A stretch of DNA of 43,308 bases from JAFDVL01 sp043736395 (lineage in GTDB: Bacteria; Acidobacteriota; Blastocatellia; RBC074). Below are positions 1 to 8,554 of this stretch, piece after piece; positions within the stretch are counted from its first letter, which is position 1; the number at the start of each line of letters is the position of its first letter. Where the stretch lies: assembly GCA_043736395.1 (NCBI GenBank), contig JAYTCQ010000337.1, positions 1 to 43,308 on the forward strand. Reading direction: 5' to 3'. The notes beneath the pieces were generated by a model. It was given only the letters and a program-made list of their open reading frames with translations, did not search any database and was not told the DNA's origin. Position numbers and translations under genes: made by a program.

Positions 1-61
1 GGCAAGTACAAAGGTTGCCGCCACAAGTACAAATTTAATGCCCGCCAAAGGCAAAAAGTAA
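1..61 (+). CDS. C-terminal tail of an upstream gene, probably a (2Fe-2S) subunit (partial)
   Basis: An open frame enters from the left edge (first complete codon at 2) and ends at TAA 59-61, encoding about 19 residues ending MPAKGKK. The tail is rich in Ala, Thr and Lys, like the linker-like end of the (2Fe-2S) protein at 2469-2936, which ends KPKGGK. The stop lies 9 bp before the next ATG and overlaps its Shine-Dalgarno sequence (AAGGAGG at 60-66). In this enzyme family the small Fe-S subunit normally precedes the molybdopterin subunit, so I infer that this is the small subunit of the first enzyme. No catalytic motif is visible, so the identity is inference from position only. Confidence 0.45.
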   Translation, partial: ASTKVAATSTNLMPAKGKK

Positions 62-70
62 GGAGGACAT

Positions 71-2272
71 ATGACCAAAACAAATATTAATCGTCGCTCT
101 TTTCTTCAGGTGACTGCGATGGCAGGCGGCGGAGTACTCTTCGGATTATTCTCTAAATCTTCCGCTCTTGCACAAGGTGCGCGCGGAGCACAGGTTGGCT
201 TACTGCCCGCTAATTTTATCAGCATTGTATCCAACGGAATTGTCACGATCATGGCGAAAAATCCTGAGACCGGACAAAGCTCAAGAAACATGCTGCCAAT
301 GCTCATCGCCGAAGAATTAGATGTGGATTGGAAAAATGTCAAAATTGAAAAAGCCGATCTTGACAGTGCGAAATACGGCGGACAATTTTCCGGCGGCAGC
401 ACTGCGACTCCCACAAACTGGGAGCCGATGCGCCAAGTCGGCGGCGCAGCGCGACAAATGCTAGTTGCTGCTGCTGCGCAAACCTGGAACGTCGCAGAAT
501 CTGAATGCACAACTGCTTCCGGTCGCGTCATGCATAAAGCTTCGAATCGTTCTGTGGGCTACGGCGAACTCGCTTCTAAAGCAGCTGCAATGCCTGTACC
601 GGATTTCAAAACTCTCAAACTGAAAGACGCCAAAGATTATAAAATTATTGGCAAAACTACGGTTGGAGCAGAAATTAAAGAAATCGTCACAGGCAAACCG
701 ATTTTTGGAATTGACGTGACGCTGCCTGGAATGCTGTATGCCGTGTTCCAAAAATGTCCGGTGTACGGCGGCAAAGCTGTCAGCGCGAATCTGGATGCCA
801 TCAAAGCCATGAAAGGCGTCAAGCATGCATTCATCGTTGAAGGACAACCGATCACTGGAAGTTTTATGACGAGTGATCCGGGACTTGAACCCGGCGTCGC
901 CATCGTCGCGACAAGTTGGTGGGCTGCGCAATCCGCCCGCGAAAAACTTGAAGTAAAATGGAACGAAGGTCAATGGGCGACAGCCAGCAGCGCTGACATG
1001 GAGAAGAAAGCCTTTGAGCTTTCCAAACAGCCTGCGGCGCGGACGCTTCGCAAAGACGGTGATGTCGAAGCCGTATACGCCAGCGGTGCAAAAGTCGTCG
1101 AAGGCGCTTACATCTATCCGTTCATTTCACACGCTCCGCTTGAACCACAAAACTCTACAGCGGATTTCAAAGACGGAAAGCTCGACATTTGGACTTCCAG
1201 CCAAACTCCGCAAAACGGACGCGGCATGGTAGCGAAAATTCTCGGTATTCCTGACACGAACATCAGCGTACACATGGTGCGCGGCGGTGGCGGATTCGGA
1301 CGACGCTTGAATAACGACTATATGTGCGAAGCCGCCTGGATTTCAAAAACTGTCGGCGCGCCCGTGAAATTATTGTGGTCACGCGAAGACGATATGCAGC
1401 ACGATTATTTTCGTCCCGGCGGATACCAATTCTTGAAAGGCGCAGTGGATAAAGAGGGAAAATTAGTCGCGTGGCAGGATCATTTCGTCGGCTATGGCGA
1501 AGGCGAAAAATTCACGGCTTCCGGTAATATTGATGGTGCCGAATTCCCTGCCCGCTTTGTCCCGAATTTCCTGATTCAATCTTCAGTGATGCCGCTCGGC
1601 TTGAAAACAGGGGCGTTGCGCGCACCTCGTTCGAATGTCTACGCGTGGGTGTTCCAATCGTTCATTGATGAACTCGCACTCGCTGCTGGCAAAGACCCTG
1701 TGCAATTCCGTTTAGAATTACTCAGTGCAGCTCCGGCGGCGCAAAATGGTTTTGATCCCGAACGTATGGCAGGCGTTGTCAAACTCGTAGCTGAAAAATC
1801 AGGCTGGGGCAAACGCAAATTACCAAAAGGCACTGCGATGGGAGTCGGCTTCCATTTCAGTCATCGAGGCTATTTTGCGCAAGTCGCCGAACTCTCCGTT
1901 AACGCCAACAAGAAAATTAAACTCAATAAAGTTTGGGTTGCCGGAGACATCGGCAGCCAAATCATCAATCCCGGCTCTGCCGAAAACCAAACGCAAGGTG
2001 CAGTGGTAGACGGAGCCAGCGAATTGTTGCAGGAAATCTCATTGAAAAACGGACGTGTCGTGCAGTCGAATTATCATCAGCATCCAATGTTAAAGATGTC
2101 GCAAACGCCGCCTATCGAAGTACATTTCCTGAAATCCAATAATTCACCAACAGGTCTTGGCGAGCCTGCGCTTCCGCCAATTCTGCCGGCGATTTGCAAC
2201 GCGATTTTCACCGCCACTGGTGAACGTATTCGCACGTTGCCGATTACGAAACTAGGCTATAGTTTCGCCTAG
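71..2272 (+). CDS. TAT-exported molybdopterin-binding subunit, xanthine dehydrogenase family (isoquinoline 1-oxidoreductase beta-like)
   Basis: The 733-residue product is the large, molybdenum-cofactor subunit of a molybdenum hydroxylase that oxidises aldehydes or N-heterocycles with water as oxygen donor and passes electrons to a (2Fe-2S) subunit. The N-terminus has a twin-arginine signal (NRRSFLQ, Arg8-Arg9) followed by a Gly/Ala hydrophobic stretch ending near ALAQ, so the folded enzyme should act in the periplasm. Visible cofactor loops are GGGFGRR, GALRAPRS and, near the C-terminus, GLGEPALPP with the expected catalytic Glu698. An unusually strong AAGGAGG sits 5 bp upstream of the ATG. 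It is a diverged paralogue of 2939-5194. The substrate cannot be told from sequence; aldehyde and isoquinoline-type enzymes share these motifs. Confidence 0.9.
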   Translation: MTKTNINRRSFLQVTAMAGGGVLFGLFSKSSALAQGARGAQVGLLPANFISIVSNGIVTIMAKNPETGQSSRNMLPMLIAEELDVDWKNVKIEKADLDSAKYGGQFSGGSTATPTNWEPMRQVGGAARQMLVAAAAQTWNVAESECTTASGRVMHKASNRSVGYGELASKAAAMPVPDFKTLKLKDAKDYKIIGKTTVGAEIKEIVTGKPIFGIDVTLPGMLYAVFQKCPVYGGKAVSANLDAIKAMKGVKHAFIVEGQPITGSFMTSDPGLEPGVAIVATSWWAAQSAREKLEVKWNEGQWATASSADMEKKAFELSKQPAARTLRKDGDVEAVYASGAKVVEGAYIYPFISHAPLEPQNSTADFKDGKLDIWTSSQTPQNGRGMVAKILGIPDTNISVHMVRGGGGFGRRLNNDYMCEAAWISKTVGAPVKLLWSREDDMQHDYFRPGGYQFLKGAVDKEGKLVAWQDHFVGYGEGEKFTASGNIDGAEFPARFVPNFLIQSSVMPLGLKTGALRAPRSNVYAWVFQSFIDELALAAGKDPVQFRLELLSAAPAAQNGFDPERMAGVVKLVAEKSGWGKRKLPKGTAMGVGFHFSHRGYFAQVAELSVNANKKIKLNKVWVAGDIGSQIINPGSAENQTQGAVVDGASELLQEISLKNGRVVQSNYHQHPMLKMSQTPPIEVHFLKSNNSPTGLGEPALPPILPAICNAIFTATGERIRTLPITKLGYSFA

Positions 2273-2285
2273 CATCACTATCACA

Positions 2286-2401
2286 CGGAGCGTTTGGAGT
2301 GCTACGACTCGTCGTAGCTTTGGTAGAGATTTTCAAAACAAAACACAGTGATGAAAACCTCTACCAAAGCGCTGCCAAGCCAGCGCACTCCAAACGCTCC
2401 G
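2286..2401. repeat. 116-bp nested palindrome that folds as a perfect four-way junction
   Basis: The outer arms 2286-2302 and 2385-2401 are perfect 17-bp complements. Inside them lie, with no unpaired base between parts, a left hairpin TACGACTCGTCGTA (2303-2316, 6-bp stem), a central hairpin (2317-2335 with 2352-2370, 18 of 19 paired, 16-nt loop) and a right hairpin GCTGCCAAGCCAGC (2371-2384, 4-bp stem). It sits between two molybdoenzyme modules, 14 bp after the stop at 2272. It has no coding capacity. It resembles a REP/MITE-like mobile palindrome and may also act as a terminator or mRNA stabiliser. No T-loop, anticodon or CCA end argues for a tRNA. Confidence 0.85.
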
Positions 2402-2468
2402 CGTTCTTCTTTCGTTTTTTAGTAACAAAGATTTTCCTCCACGAATTTATTTCACTCAGGAGAACACG

Positions 2469-2936
2469 ATGATTAAATTAAAAGTTAATAGCGTCAGCCG
2501 CGATTTCGATGGCGATGAAGAAATGCCGCTGTTGTGGTATTTGCGCGACGAACTGCAATACACTGGAACAAAATTTGGCTGCGGCGAAGGACTTTGCGGA
2601 GCCTGTACCGTTCACGTCAACGGCAAAGCCGTGCGCAGTTGCCAAACGCCAATGAGCAAAGCCGCCAATCAATCCATCACCACTATTGAAGGCTTGAGCG
2701 CAACCGCGAATCATCCGCTTCAACAAGCGTGGCGCGATCACAACGTACCGCAATGCGGATATTGTCAGAGCGGACAATTGATGCAAGCCGCTTCATTGCT
2801 CAAAGAAAAACCTAAGCCAACGGACGCAGAAATTGATGCCGCAATGAAAGGCAATATTTGCCGTTGCGGAACCTATCAACGCATCCGCGCTGCCATTCAT
2901 CAGGCAGCGGATGGCAAACCGAAAGGGGGCAAATAA
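2469..2936 (+). CDS. (2Fe-2S)-binding small subunit of a molybdenum hydroxylase
   Basis: The 155-residue protein has the two-cluster architecture of the electron-transfer subunit of xanthine dehydrogenase-family enzymes. The plant-ferredoxin-type cluster is bound by Cys38, Cys43, Cys46 and Cys58 (GCGEGLCGACTVHVNG region). The second, helical domain cluster is bound by Cys96, Cys99, Cys131 and Cys133 (QCGYCQSGQ and NICRCGTYQRIR). AGGAG precedes the ATG at 2469. There is no signal peptide; family members are usually carried out of the cell attached to the TAT-tagged large subunit. The stop at 2934-2936 is only 2 bp from the start of the large subunit, so the two are surely co-transcribed and probably translationally coupled. 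Length and spacing are typical of IorA-like proteins. Confidence 0.93.
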   Translation: MIKLKVNSVSRDFDGDEEMPLLWYLRDELQYTGTKFGCGEGLCGACTVHVNGKAVRSCQTPMSKAANQSITTIEGLSATANHPLQQAWRDHNVPQCGYCQSGQLMQAASLLKEKPKPTDAEIDAAMKGNICRCGTYQRIRAAIHQAADGKPKGGK

Positions 2937-2938
2937 TT

Positions 2939-5194
2939 ATGCAGAAAATTGAATTCTTACCCCGCCGCACTTTCCTGACACAAATGGTTTCTGCCAGCGC
3001 ATTCGTACTTGGCGCACGCGCCGGAACTTTTGATTACCTTGGCGCAACGACTGCTGAAATGGTCAGCGGTGCAGATGCAGCTTCGTGGAATCCAAACGTT
3101 TACCTTGGCATCGAACCGGACGGAAAAATTATTCTGATCATGCACCGTTCCGAAATGGGAACCGGTTCACGGAGCGTATTGCCCGTCGTGATGGCGGAAG
3201 AATTAAACGCTGATTGGAAACGCGTCTCTTTAGAACAAGCGATTGGCGATCCAAAATATGGTTCGCAAAATACGGACGGTTCCTGTTCGATCCGCGATTT
3301 TTATGACGTTTTCAGAGAAGCTGGCGCAACAGCGCGCCTCATGCTCGAACGCGCCGCCGCCGCCAAATGGGGCGTACCTGCAAGCGAATGCAAAGCCCAA
3401 AATCATTTCGTCGTTCACGCCAAATCCAAAAAGAAATTAGGCTTCGGCGAACTCGCAGGTTTAGCGAAGCAACAGCCTGTCCCGAAAAAAGAAGAACTCA
3501 CATTTAAATCAGCCGCCGATTATCGCTACATCGGCAAAGAGCTGCCTACCCTTGACCGCGATAGCCTGACCAACGGCACAGGCATGTTCGGCATTGACGC
3601 AAAGATGCCGGGAATGGTTTATGCCTCCATCGAACGCTCTCCCGTGTTCGGCGGCAAGCTGAAAAAGTTTGATGACAAAGATGCGAAAGCCGTCAAAGGC
3701 GTGCTGCAAACCGTCACCATTCCTGACCTCACAGGCCCGACAATGTTCCAACCTCTCGGCGGTGTAGCCGTCATCGCGAACAGCACTTGGGCTGCGGCAA
3801 AAGGCAGAGAAAAATTAAAAGTCGAATGGAATGAAAGCCCGAACGCCGCGTACGATTCTGCCAAATTCAAAGAGTCATTACTCGAAACCGTACGCAAGCC
3901 ACAAAACGTGGTACGCAATGTCGGTGACGTAGACGCTGAATTTGCCAAAGGTGGCAAAACGCATGAAGCCGAATATTACGCGCCGCACTTAGCACATGCG
4001 CCGATGGAACCCGTCGCCGCTGTCGCTGAATACAAAGACGGCAAAGTCGTCTGCTACGCCAACACGCAAAATCCGCAAGCCGTACAGGACACCGTAGCGC
4101 AAGCTCTCGGCATCAAAAAAGAAAATGTCATTTGCAATGTGACATTGCTCGGCGGAGGATTCGGTCGCAAATCAAAACCGGATTACGTCGCGGAAGCTGC
4201 GCTGCTTTCCAAAGCCGTTGGCAAGCCCGTCAAAGTCACGTGGAGCCGCGAAGAAGACATTCGCTTCGACTATTATCATTCGGTCGCAGCGATGTATATG
4301 AAAGCTGCGATTGGCGACAAAGGCAAACCTACAGCGTGGTTGCAGCGCGTCGCCTATCCATCAATTTTCACGACTTTCAATCCGGCAGCTACGCACGCGG
4401 CGCCGCTTGAAATGATGATGGGATGGAACGACGTACCGTTCGATATTCCCAATCATCGCGCTGAAAATGGTCCCGCAAAAAATCACGTCCGCATCGGCTG
4501 GCTGCGCTCCGTAGCCAATATTTATCAGGCGTTCGCCGTACATTCGTTCGTGGATGAACTGGCGAATTTAGCCAAACGTGATTCGGTAGAATATTTGCTG
4601 GACGTGATCGGGTCACCGCGCAAAGTTGCGCTCGACAAAGAGTATATGAACCACGGCAAATCGCAGGATGAATATCCCGTGGACACAGGCCGGATGCGCA
4701 ACGTAATCGAACTCGCCGCCGAAAAATCCGGTTGGGCGAAAAAGAAACCCACCAAAGGTCACGCCCTCGGCTTCGCTATGCATCGCAGCTTTTTGACGTA
4801 CGTTGCAGTCGCTGTCGAAGTCGTAGTAGACGACAAAGGCAAGGTCACTATTCCACAAATGGACATTGCCGTAGACGCCGGAACGATCATCAATCCCGAC
4901 CGCGTGAAATCGCAATTTGAAGGCGCAGGAGTCTTTGGCACAAGCATCGCTTTGATGAGCGGCATCACCGCCAAGAACGGATCAATTGAGCAATCCAATT
5001 TCCACGACTACCAAGTCGCGCGAATGAACGAAGCACCAATGCAAGTCAACGTTCACATCATCAAAAGCACCGCTCCACCCGCAGGCGTAGGCGAACCCGG
5101 AGTACCGCCAGTAATCCCGGCAATCACCAATGCAATTTTCGCCGCCACCGGAAAACGCATTCGTGAATTGCCAGTAAAAAGACAACTGGCATAA
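2939..5194 (+). CDS. TAT-exported molybdopterin-binding subunit, second copy (isoquinoline 1-oxidoreductase beta-like)
   Basis: I place the start at ATG 2939, not at the longer in-frame ORF beginning 2858, because the extension overlaps the conserved C-terminal cluster of the small subunit. The shorter start gives a clean twin-arginine signal (LPRRTFLTQ, Arg9-Arg10) and has AAAGGGGG just upstream. The 751-residue product has the same loops as its neighbour: GGGFGRK, GWLRSVAN and AGVGEPGVPP with catalytic Glu719. It forms an enzyme with the small subunit encoded 2 bp upstream. Compared with the 71-2272 product, the middle cofactor loop differs (GWLRSVAN against GALRAPRS), which suggests a different substrate. 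No dedicated cytochrome acceptor or XdhC-type maturation gene lies in the window. Confidence 0.92.
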   Translation: MQKIEFLPRRTFLTQMVSASAFVLGARAGTFDYLGATTAEMVSGADAASWNPNVYLGIEPDGKIILIMHRSEMGTGSRSVLPVVMAEELNADWKRVSLEQAIGDPKYGSQNTDGSCSIRDFYDVFREAGATARLMLERAAAAKWGVPASECKAQNHFVVHAKSKKKLGFGELAGLAKQQPVPKKEELTFKSAADYRYIGKELPTLDRDSLTNGTGMFGIDAKMPGMVYASIERSPVFGGKLKKFDDKDAKAVKGVLQTVTIPDLTGPTMFQPLGGVAVIANSTWAAAKGREKLKVEWNESPNAAYDSAKFKESLLETVRKPQNVVRNVGDVDAEFAKGGKTHEAEYYAPHLAHAPMEPVAAVAEYKDGKVVCYANTQNPQAVQDTVAQALGIKKENVICNVTLLGGGFGRKSKPDYVAEAALLSKAVGKPVKVTWSREEDIRFDYYHSVAAMYMKAAIGDKGKPTAWLQRVAYPSIFTTFNPAATHAAPLEMMMGWNDVPFDIPNHRAENGPAKNHVRIGWLRSVANIYQAFAVHSFVDELANLAKRDSVEYLLDVIGSPRKVALDKEYMNHGKSQDEYPVDTGRMRNVIELAAEKSGWAKKKPTKGHALGFAMHRSFLTYVAVAVEVVVDDKGKVTIPQMDIAVDAGTIINPDRVKSQFEGAGVFGTSIALMSGITAKNGSIEQSNFHDYQVARMNEAPMQVNVHIIKSTAPPAGVGEPGVPPVIPAITNAIFAATGKRIRELPVKRQLA

Positions 5195-5228
5195 ATGATA
5201 GTCGCCTGATAAAGAAAGGCGTGCAAAT

Positions 5229-5274
5229 GAGAACGTGGAATGTTCGAAGGTTAAATCGCATGTTCCCCGTTCTC
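5229..5274. terminator. Imperfect inverted repeat after the molybdoenzyme operon
   Basis: Arms 5229-5246 (GAGAACGTGGAATGTTCG) and 5257-5274 pair at 14 of 18 positions around a 10-nt loop. A 5-bp CGCCT/AGGCG hairpin lies just before it at about 5204-5221. They follow the stop at 5194 by 10-35 bp, consistent with transcription ending here, but there is no clear T-run, so function is uncertain. Confidence 0.35.
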
Positions 5275-5328
5275 CAACAAACTAAACACGCCATCCACAC
5301 ATTATAGTAGTGAGTTAGTCGCTACAGC

Positions 5329-5367
5329 TTAAAACGGCACTTTCCATTTCAGCCCCACGCAAAGTTT
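5329..5367 (-). pseudogene. Possible C-terminal relic of an outer-membrane beta-barrel gene
   Basis: Reading the minus strand, a 12-codon stretch encodes KLCVGLKWKVPF followed by TAA (5329-5331). Alternating hydrophobic residues and a terminal Phe directly before the stop are the usual end of outer-membrane beta-barrel proteins. The codon before it is a TGA and no longer frame continues upstream. If real, this is the last strand of a gene whose body was lost where the AT-rich nuclease-NACHT gene now begins. The stretch is very short and chance similarity is quite possible. Confidence 0.2.
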
Positions 5368-5452
5368 TCAGTGAGCAATGATAATGGCATATTAGGAATA
5401 TCTATTTCTTCAGTAAATTCCTGAGTTCGCTCGTCGTTTATTTGGGTTTCAA

Positions 5453-8400
5453 ATGTTAAATTACAATGAATTTCAGCAAGCAATTCGTCTGGATTTTACT
5501 GATCTCCCTGAAGATGGAACCGAATTCGAATGTATGACCCAAGAGCTACTACAAGCCATTGGCTTTCATGCTGAGCGAACTGGTGTTGGACCTGATCACG
5601 GTGTAGATATAGTTGCATTAGAAACCAACCTTGACCTATTAGGTATAAAACACGAAAAAAAATATATTACACAATGCAAACATTACGCTCATAGCAAGAG
5701 GGCTGTTGGAGCTTCAGAGATTACAGATATACTTGATACACTTGCTCGTAATAGAGCCACTGGATATCTGCTGGTGACGAGTTCTGAGGTCTCAAGTAGT
5801 TTAAAAAATAAATTAGAAGAGCTAGTGAAGAACTACCCGCACTATACGATATTAATTTGGGACCATGTAACACTTGCACAGCGTCTGAACGAACATCCAG
5901 CGATCATTGCAAAGTATTTTCCCACGAGATTACAGCAAGTAAAAGTAAGACTTCCTGCGATGAAAGGGAGAAAAGGCGATGTCAGGGATCGTATTCTGGC
6001 TCACCAGAAAGAATATGTAGGGCTAAAGTTTATACCTAAATTGTATGTTAGTAGGAATATTGAAGAAACATTATATGGGAATTTACTCTCACCTGTTAAT
6101 AAACTGCTTGAATTAGAAGATATCTATGCAACTTTACTTAATGATTTTGTAAAAAATATCCACAGTCAACTAATTGTCCCTCAGTTTCTAAAAGTTTCAG
6201 TTGCGCCACAAGTAACATTTACCTGGATTAACGGATATGCGACTCTAAACGAGGAGCTAGAGAAAGCTGCGAAAATTGCATTAAGCCATAATTGGAAGCC
6301 AATCGAAGACTACCTTGCTGATGGTCCACGAGGGATTCAAGTAGGCTTCAAAGCATTGACAGAGACCATAAAAAGCTACACAAAGGCTGTAGAAATTATA
6401 CTACAATCTTTTTCAATTGCTGCTCAAGTAATAAAAGAGGCGGAAAATGAAATTAAAGACCCAGATTCACGACTCGCAGGAAGCTCAAAGAAAAGAACGA
6501 CACGGAAGAAAGATTATCCTTGGAATAATAATAAAGTTTTACAAAGCATTAATCTTACTCTGGTAAATGAAGTTGAGTCTCGAAAGGTTGAGTATTTTCT
6601 GGATTTCTCAGAGCGAATAGAACGCCTAAAAGGTTACTTAAAAAAAGTACCTACAAATGAAATTCAAGATAAAATAAATAATTTGCAGGTAAACATTCAC
6701 GCAATTGTGGATTTAGCTGGTAGCGGCAAAACGAATCTTTGTTGTAGGCTTGCTTTACAATTAGTCAGCAAATCGCTTGTAATATTTTTAACGGGAAAAT
6801 CTTTAGGTAATGATTTTTCAGATATTATTAACTATCTTGAAAATGAGATCAGTACTGTACTTAAAATCGACAAGCCAAAAGGACTTAAAAACTTATGTCG
6901 TATTCTACAAGAAAAAGACTACCCCCTTACGGTAATAATTGATGGGATTAATGAAAATTCCAGCCCTTCAGCAATGGTTGAGAATCTCAAAAATCTATCA
7001 AATTTAGTAAGAGAGATGCCAGCATGCATCTTAGTTACATCCAGAAGTGAGTATTGGAATTATTATAGAGATAGTATTTACTTTGAAGGATTTACAGAGG
7101 TGATGACTGGGAAGCTTGCAAAGTTTACGGAAAATGAACATGGTATCGCTATTCAGGTTTATTTAGATCATTACAAGTTAAATGTAAGACTTGAAAGTAA
7201 GGCGTGGGAACAGCTGAAAAGACCATTACTCTTGAGATTCTTTTGTGAGGCGTATGGAAACCCTGAGAGAAGAAGCTATCGACATCTTCCACCACTTAAA
7301 GAAGTTAGGTTATTCCATCTCTTTGGAGAGTATTGTCGCGTAAAGTTCCAAAATATAGAAGCAACAATGAAGGCAAAAGGCTATGCTATTACGTACGACG
7401 AAGTGGAAAAAATAGTCTATTCCATAGCAGATAAGTGCTTATTACATAAAAATCGTGCTTTAAGCACAGAATCAGTAGCCGAGTCGTTATTTACAAATTC
7501 CGAAACATCTTCAGAAATATATCGCTTATTATTAGATGAAGATATAATTATTGAGGAAACACTCGAACCCGATAAAGGTAAGTTTAAAAAATATGTCGCA
7601 TTTGTCTACGAAGCCTTTATGGAGTATTTAATGGCAAAAGTACTTTTACAGATAAGTGGGGCAAATGATTTACTTCTTTCGCAGAAAATTAATCAATTGA
7701 TAAAAGACGAGAAGAAGTTTATTCATGTAAGAGGAATACTTACTTTTATACTACCATTTTGTGTCATTGAGCATCCTCAAACATACAGTCTAATCCTATC
7801 ACAACTACGCAAGCCAGAATATTCAGAAACTTGTATTCCCACAATATTAAACCTTTGGGAAGCTGATTGGAAAAGAGGGATATGGCCTGTATTGGAGGCC
7901 ATTACAGATCACTTTCTTTCAGCACCAGTAGAAGTTGCAGCATTTATTAAAGACTGGGTAAACGAACATCAACAAGAAGACTTCCTCCATACATTTATCG
8001 CTAACCCTAAGCCATTAATCAAGATGCTAGGTGATCAATCAGTCGAACTCATATCAAGTTTAGAACCACTTCAGCAAGGATTAGTGGTTAGGTCATTATT
8101 AAGATTCCTTGAAACAGAGTCCTCAGACTTAATCAATGAAGCGGTTATCAAATCTATTTTTAGGAACCCGCGGCTCTCGAAAGAAATTATTATTAAAGGG
8201 GAAAATTTATTTGTAAGTATACTCAGCGCAGTTATACCAGCACTTCGAGAGGTTCTTAATAAGCAGCCTTATGACAGGGACTGGGAGCTACTAGATTTAC
8301 TTGGACACTTAGGTGAAAAATGGAACATAAAGTTAGAAGATATAAATCACGAAATTGGCAGACAATATGATCCAATTATTTTCCAGGCAATTTTTGATGA

Positions 8401-8554
8401 ATATCGTTTCAAGAGAGTAGTTAGTAATGCTCGGATTAGTTTAGGCGAATTATTTGGACATGACCATAATCAGATTATGTGGGAAGTAGAGCGGTGGGAA
8501 GAAAACCCAGTATATAGTGATACGCGCGAGTTTAAAGGTGACATATCACGCTAA
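5453..8554 (+). CDS. Mrr-type nuclease fused to a NACHT/STAND NTPase with helical C-terminus; candidate anti-phage protein
   Basis: The 1033-residue product has three parts. Residues about 14-165 match the Mrr restriction-endonuclease fold: Glu31, Asp52 (HGVDIV) and Gln74-x-Lys76 (ITQCKHY), then the GYLLVTSS strand. After a helical linker, residues about 400-730 form a NACHT-like P-loop NTPase: Walker A LAGSGKT (421-427), Walker B VIIDGINE (Asp497), sensor LVTSR (527-531) and the downstream FVYEAFMEYLMA box (717-728). The remaining 300 residues look helical and may be the sensor. The Walker A lacks the usual first Gly (Asp420 instead). Family knowledge: NTPases of this class sense phage products and activate a fused nuclease. 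Codons are markedly AT-rich (many AAA, ATA, TTA) compared with neighbours, suggesting transfer. It stands alone, with no good Shine-Dalgarno sequence. Confidence 0.85.
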   Translation: MLNYNEFQQAIRLDFTDLPEDGTEFECMTQELLQAIGFHAERTGVGPDHGVDIVALETNLDLLGIKHEKKYITQCKHYAHSKRAVGASEITDILDTLARNRATGYLLVTSSEVSSSLKNKLEELVKNYPHYTILIWDHVTLAQRLNEHPAIIAKYFPTRLQQVKVRLPAMKGRKGDVRDRILAHQKEYVGLKFIPKLYVSRNIEETLYGNLLSPVNKLLELEDIYATLLNDFVKNIHSQLIVPQFLKVSVAPQVTFTWINGYATLNEELEKAAKIALSHNWKPIEDYLADGPRGIQVGFKALTETIKSYTKAVEIILQSFSIAAQVIKEAENEIKDPDSRLAGSSKKRTTRKKDYPWNNNKVLQSINLTLVNEVESRKVEYFLDFSERIERLKGYLKKVPTNEIQDKINNLQVNIHAIVDLAGSGKTNLCCRLALQLVSKSLVIFLTGKSLGNDFSDIINYLENEISTVLKIDKPKGLKNLCRILQEKDYPLTVIIDGINENSSPSAMVENLKNLSNLVREMPACILVTSRSEYWNYYRDSIYFEGFTEVMTGKLAKFTENEHGIAIQVYLDHYKLNVRLESKAWEQLKRPLLLRFFCEAYGNPERRSYRHLPPLKEVRLFHLFGEYCRVKFQNIEATMKAKGYAITYDEVEKIVYSIADKCLLHKNRALSTESVAESLFTNSETSSEIYRLLLDEDIIIEETLEPDKGKFKKYVAFVYEAFMEYLMAKVLLQISGANDLLLSQKINQLIKDEKKFIHVRGILTFILPFCVIEHPQTYSLILSQLRKPEYSETCIPTILNLWEADWKRGIWPVLEAITDHFLSAPVEVAAFIKDWVNEHQQEDFLHTFIANPKPLIKMLGDQSVELISSLEPLQQGLVVRSLLRFLETESSDLINEAVIKSIFRNPRLSKEIIIKGENLFVSILSAVIPALREVLNKQPYDRDWELLDLLGHLGEKWNIKLEDINHEIGRQYDPIIFQAIFDEYRFKRVVSNARISLGELFGHDHNQIMWEVERWEENPVYSDTREFKGDISR

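Noticed and set aside
2286..2401. Possible tRNA or tRNA-like gene because of the cloverleaf shape
   Set aside because: The stems are too long, there is no anticodon or T-loop consensus, and the outer stem is 17 bp, so a palindromic repeat fits better.
5453..8554. Assignment to a specific Avs/AVAST type
   Set aside because: The protein is shorter than typical Avs proteins and no TPR-like sensor array can be recognised by eye; only the broader nuclease-NACHT description is supported.
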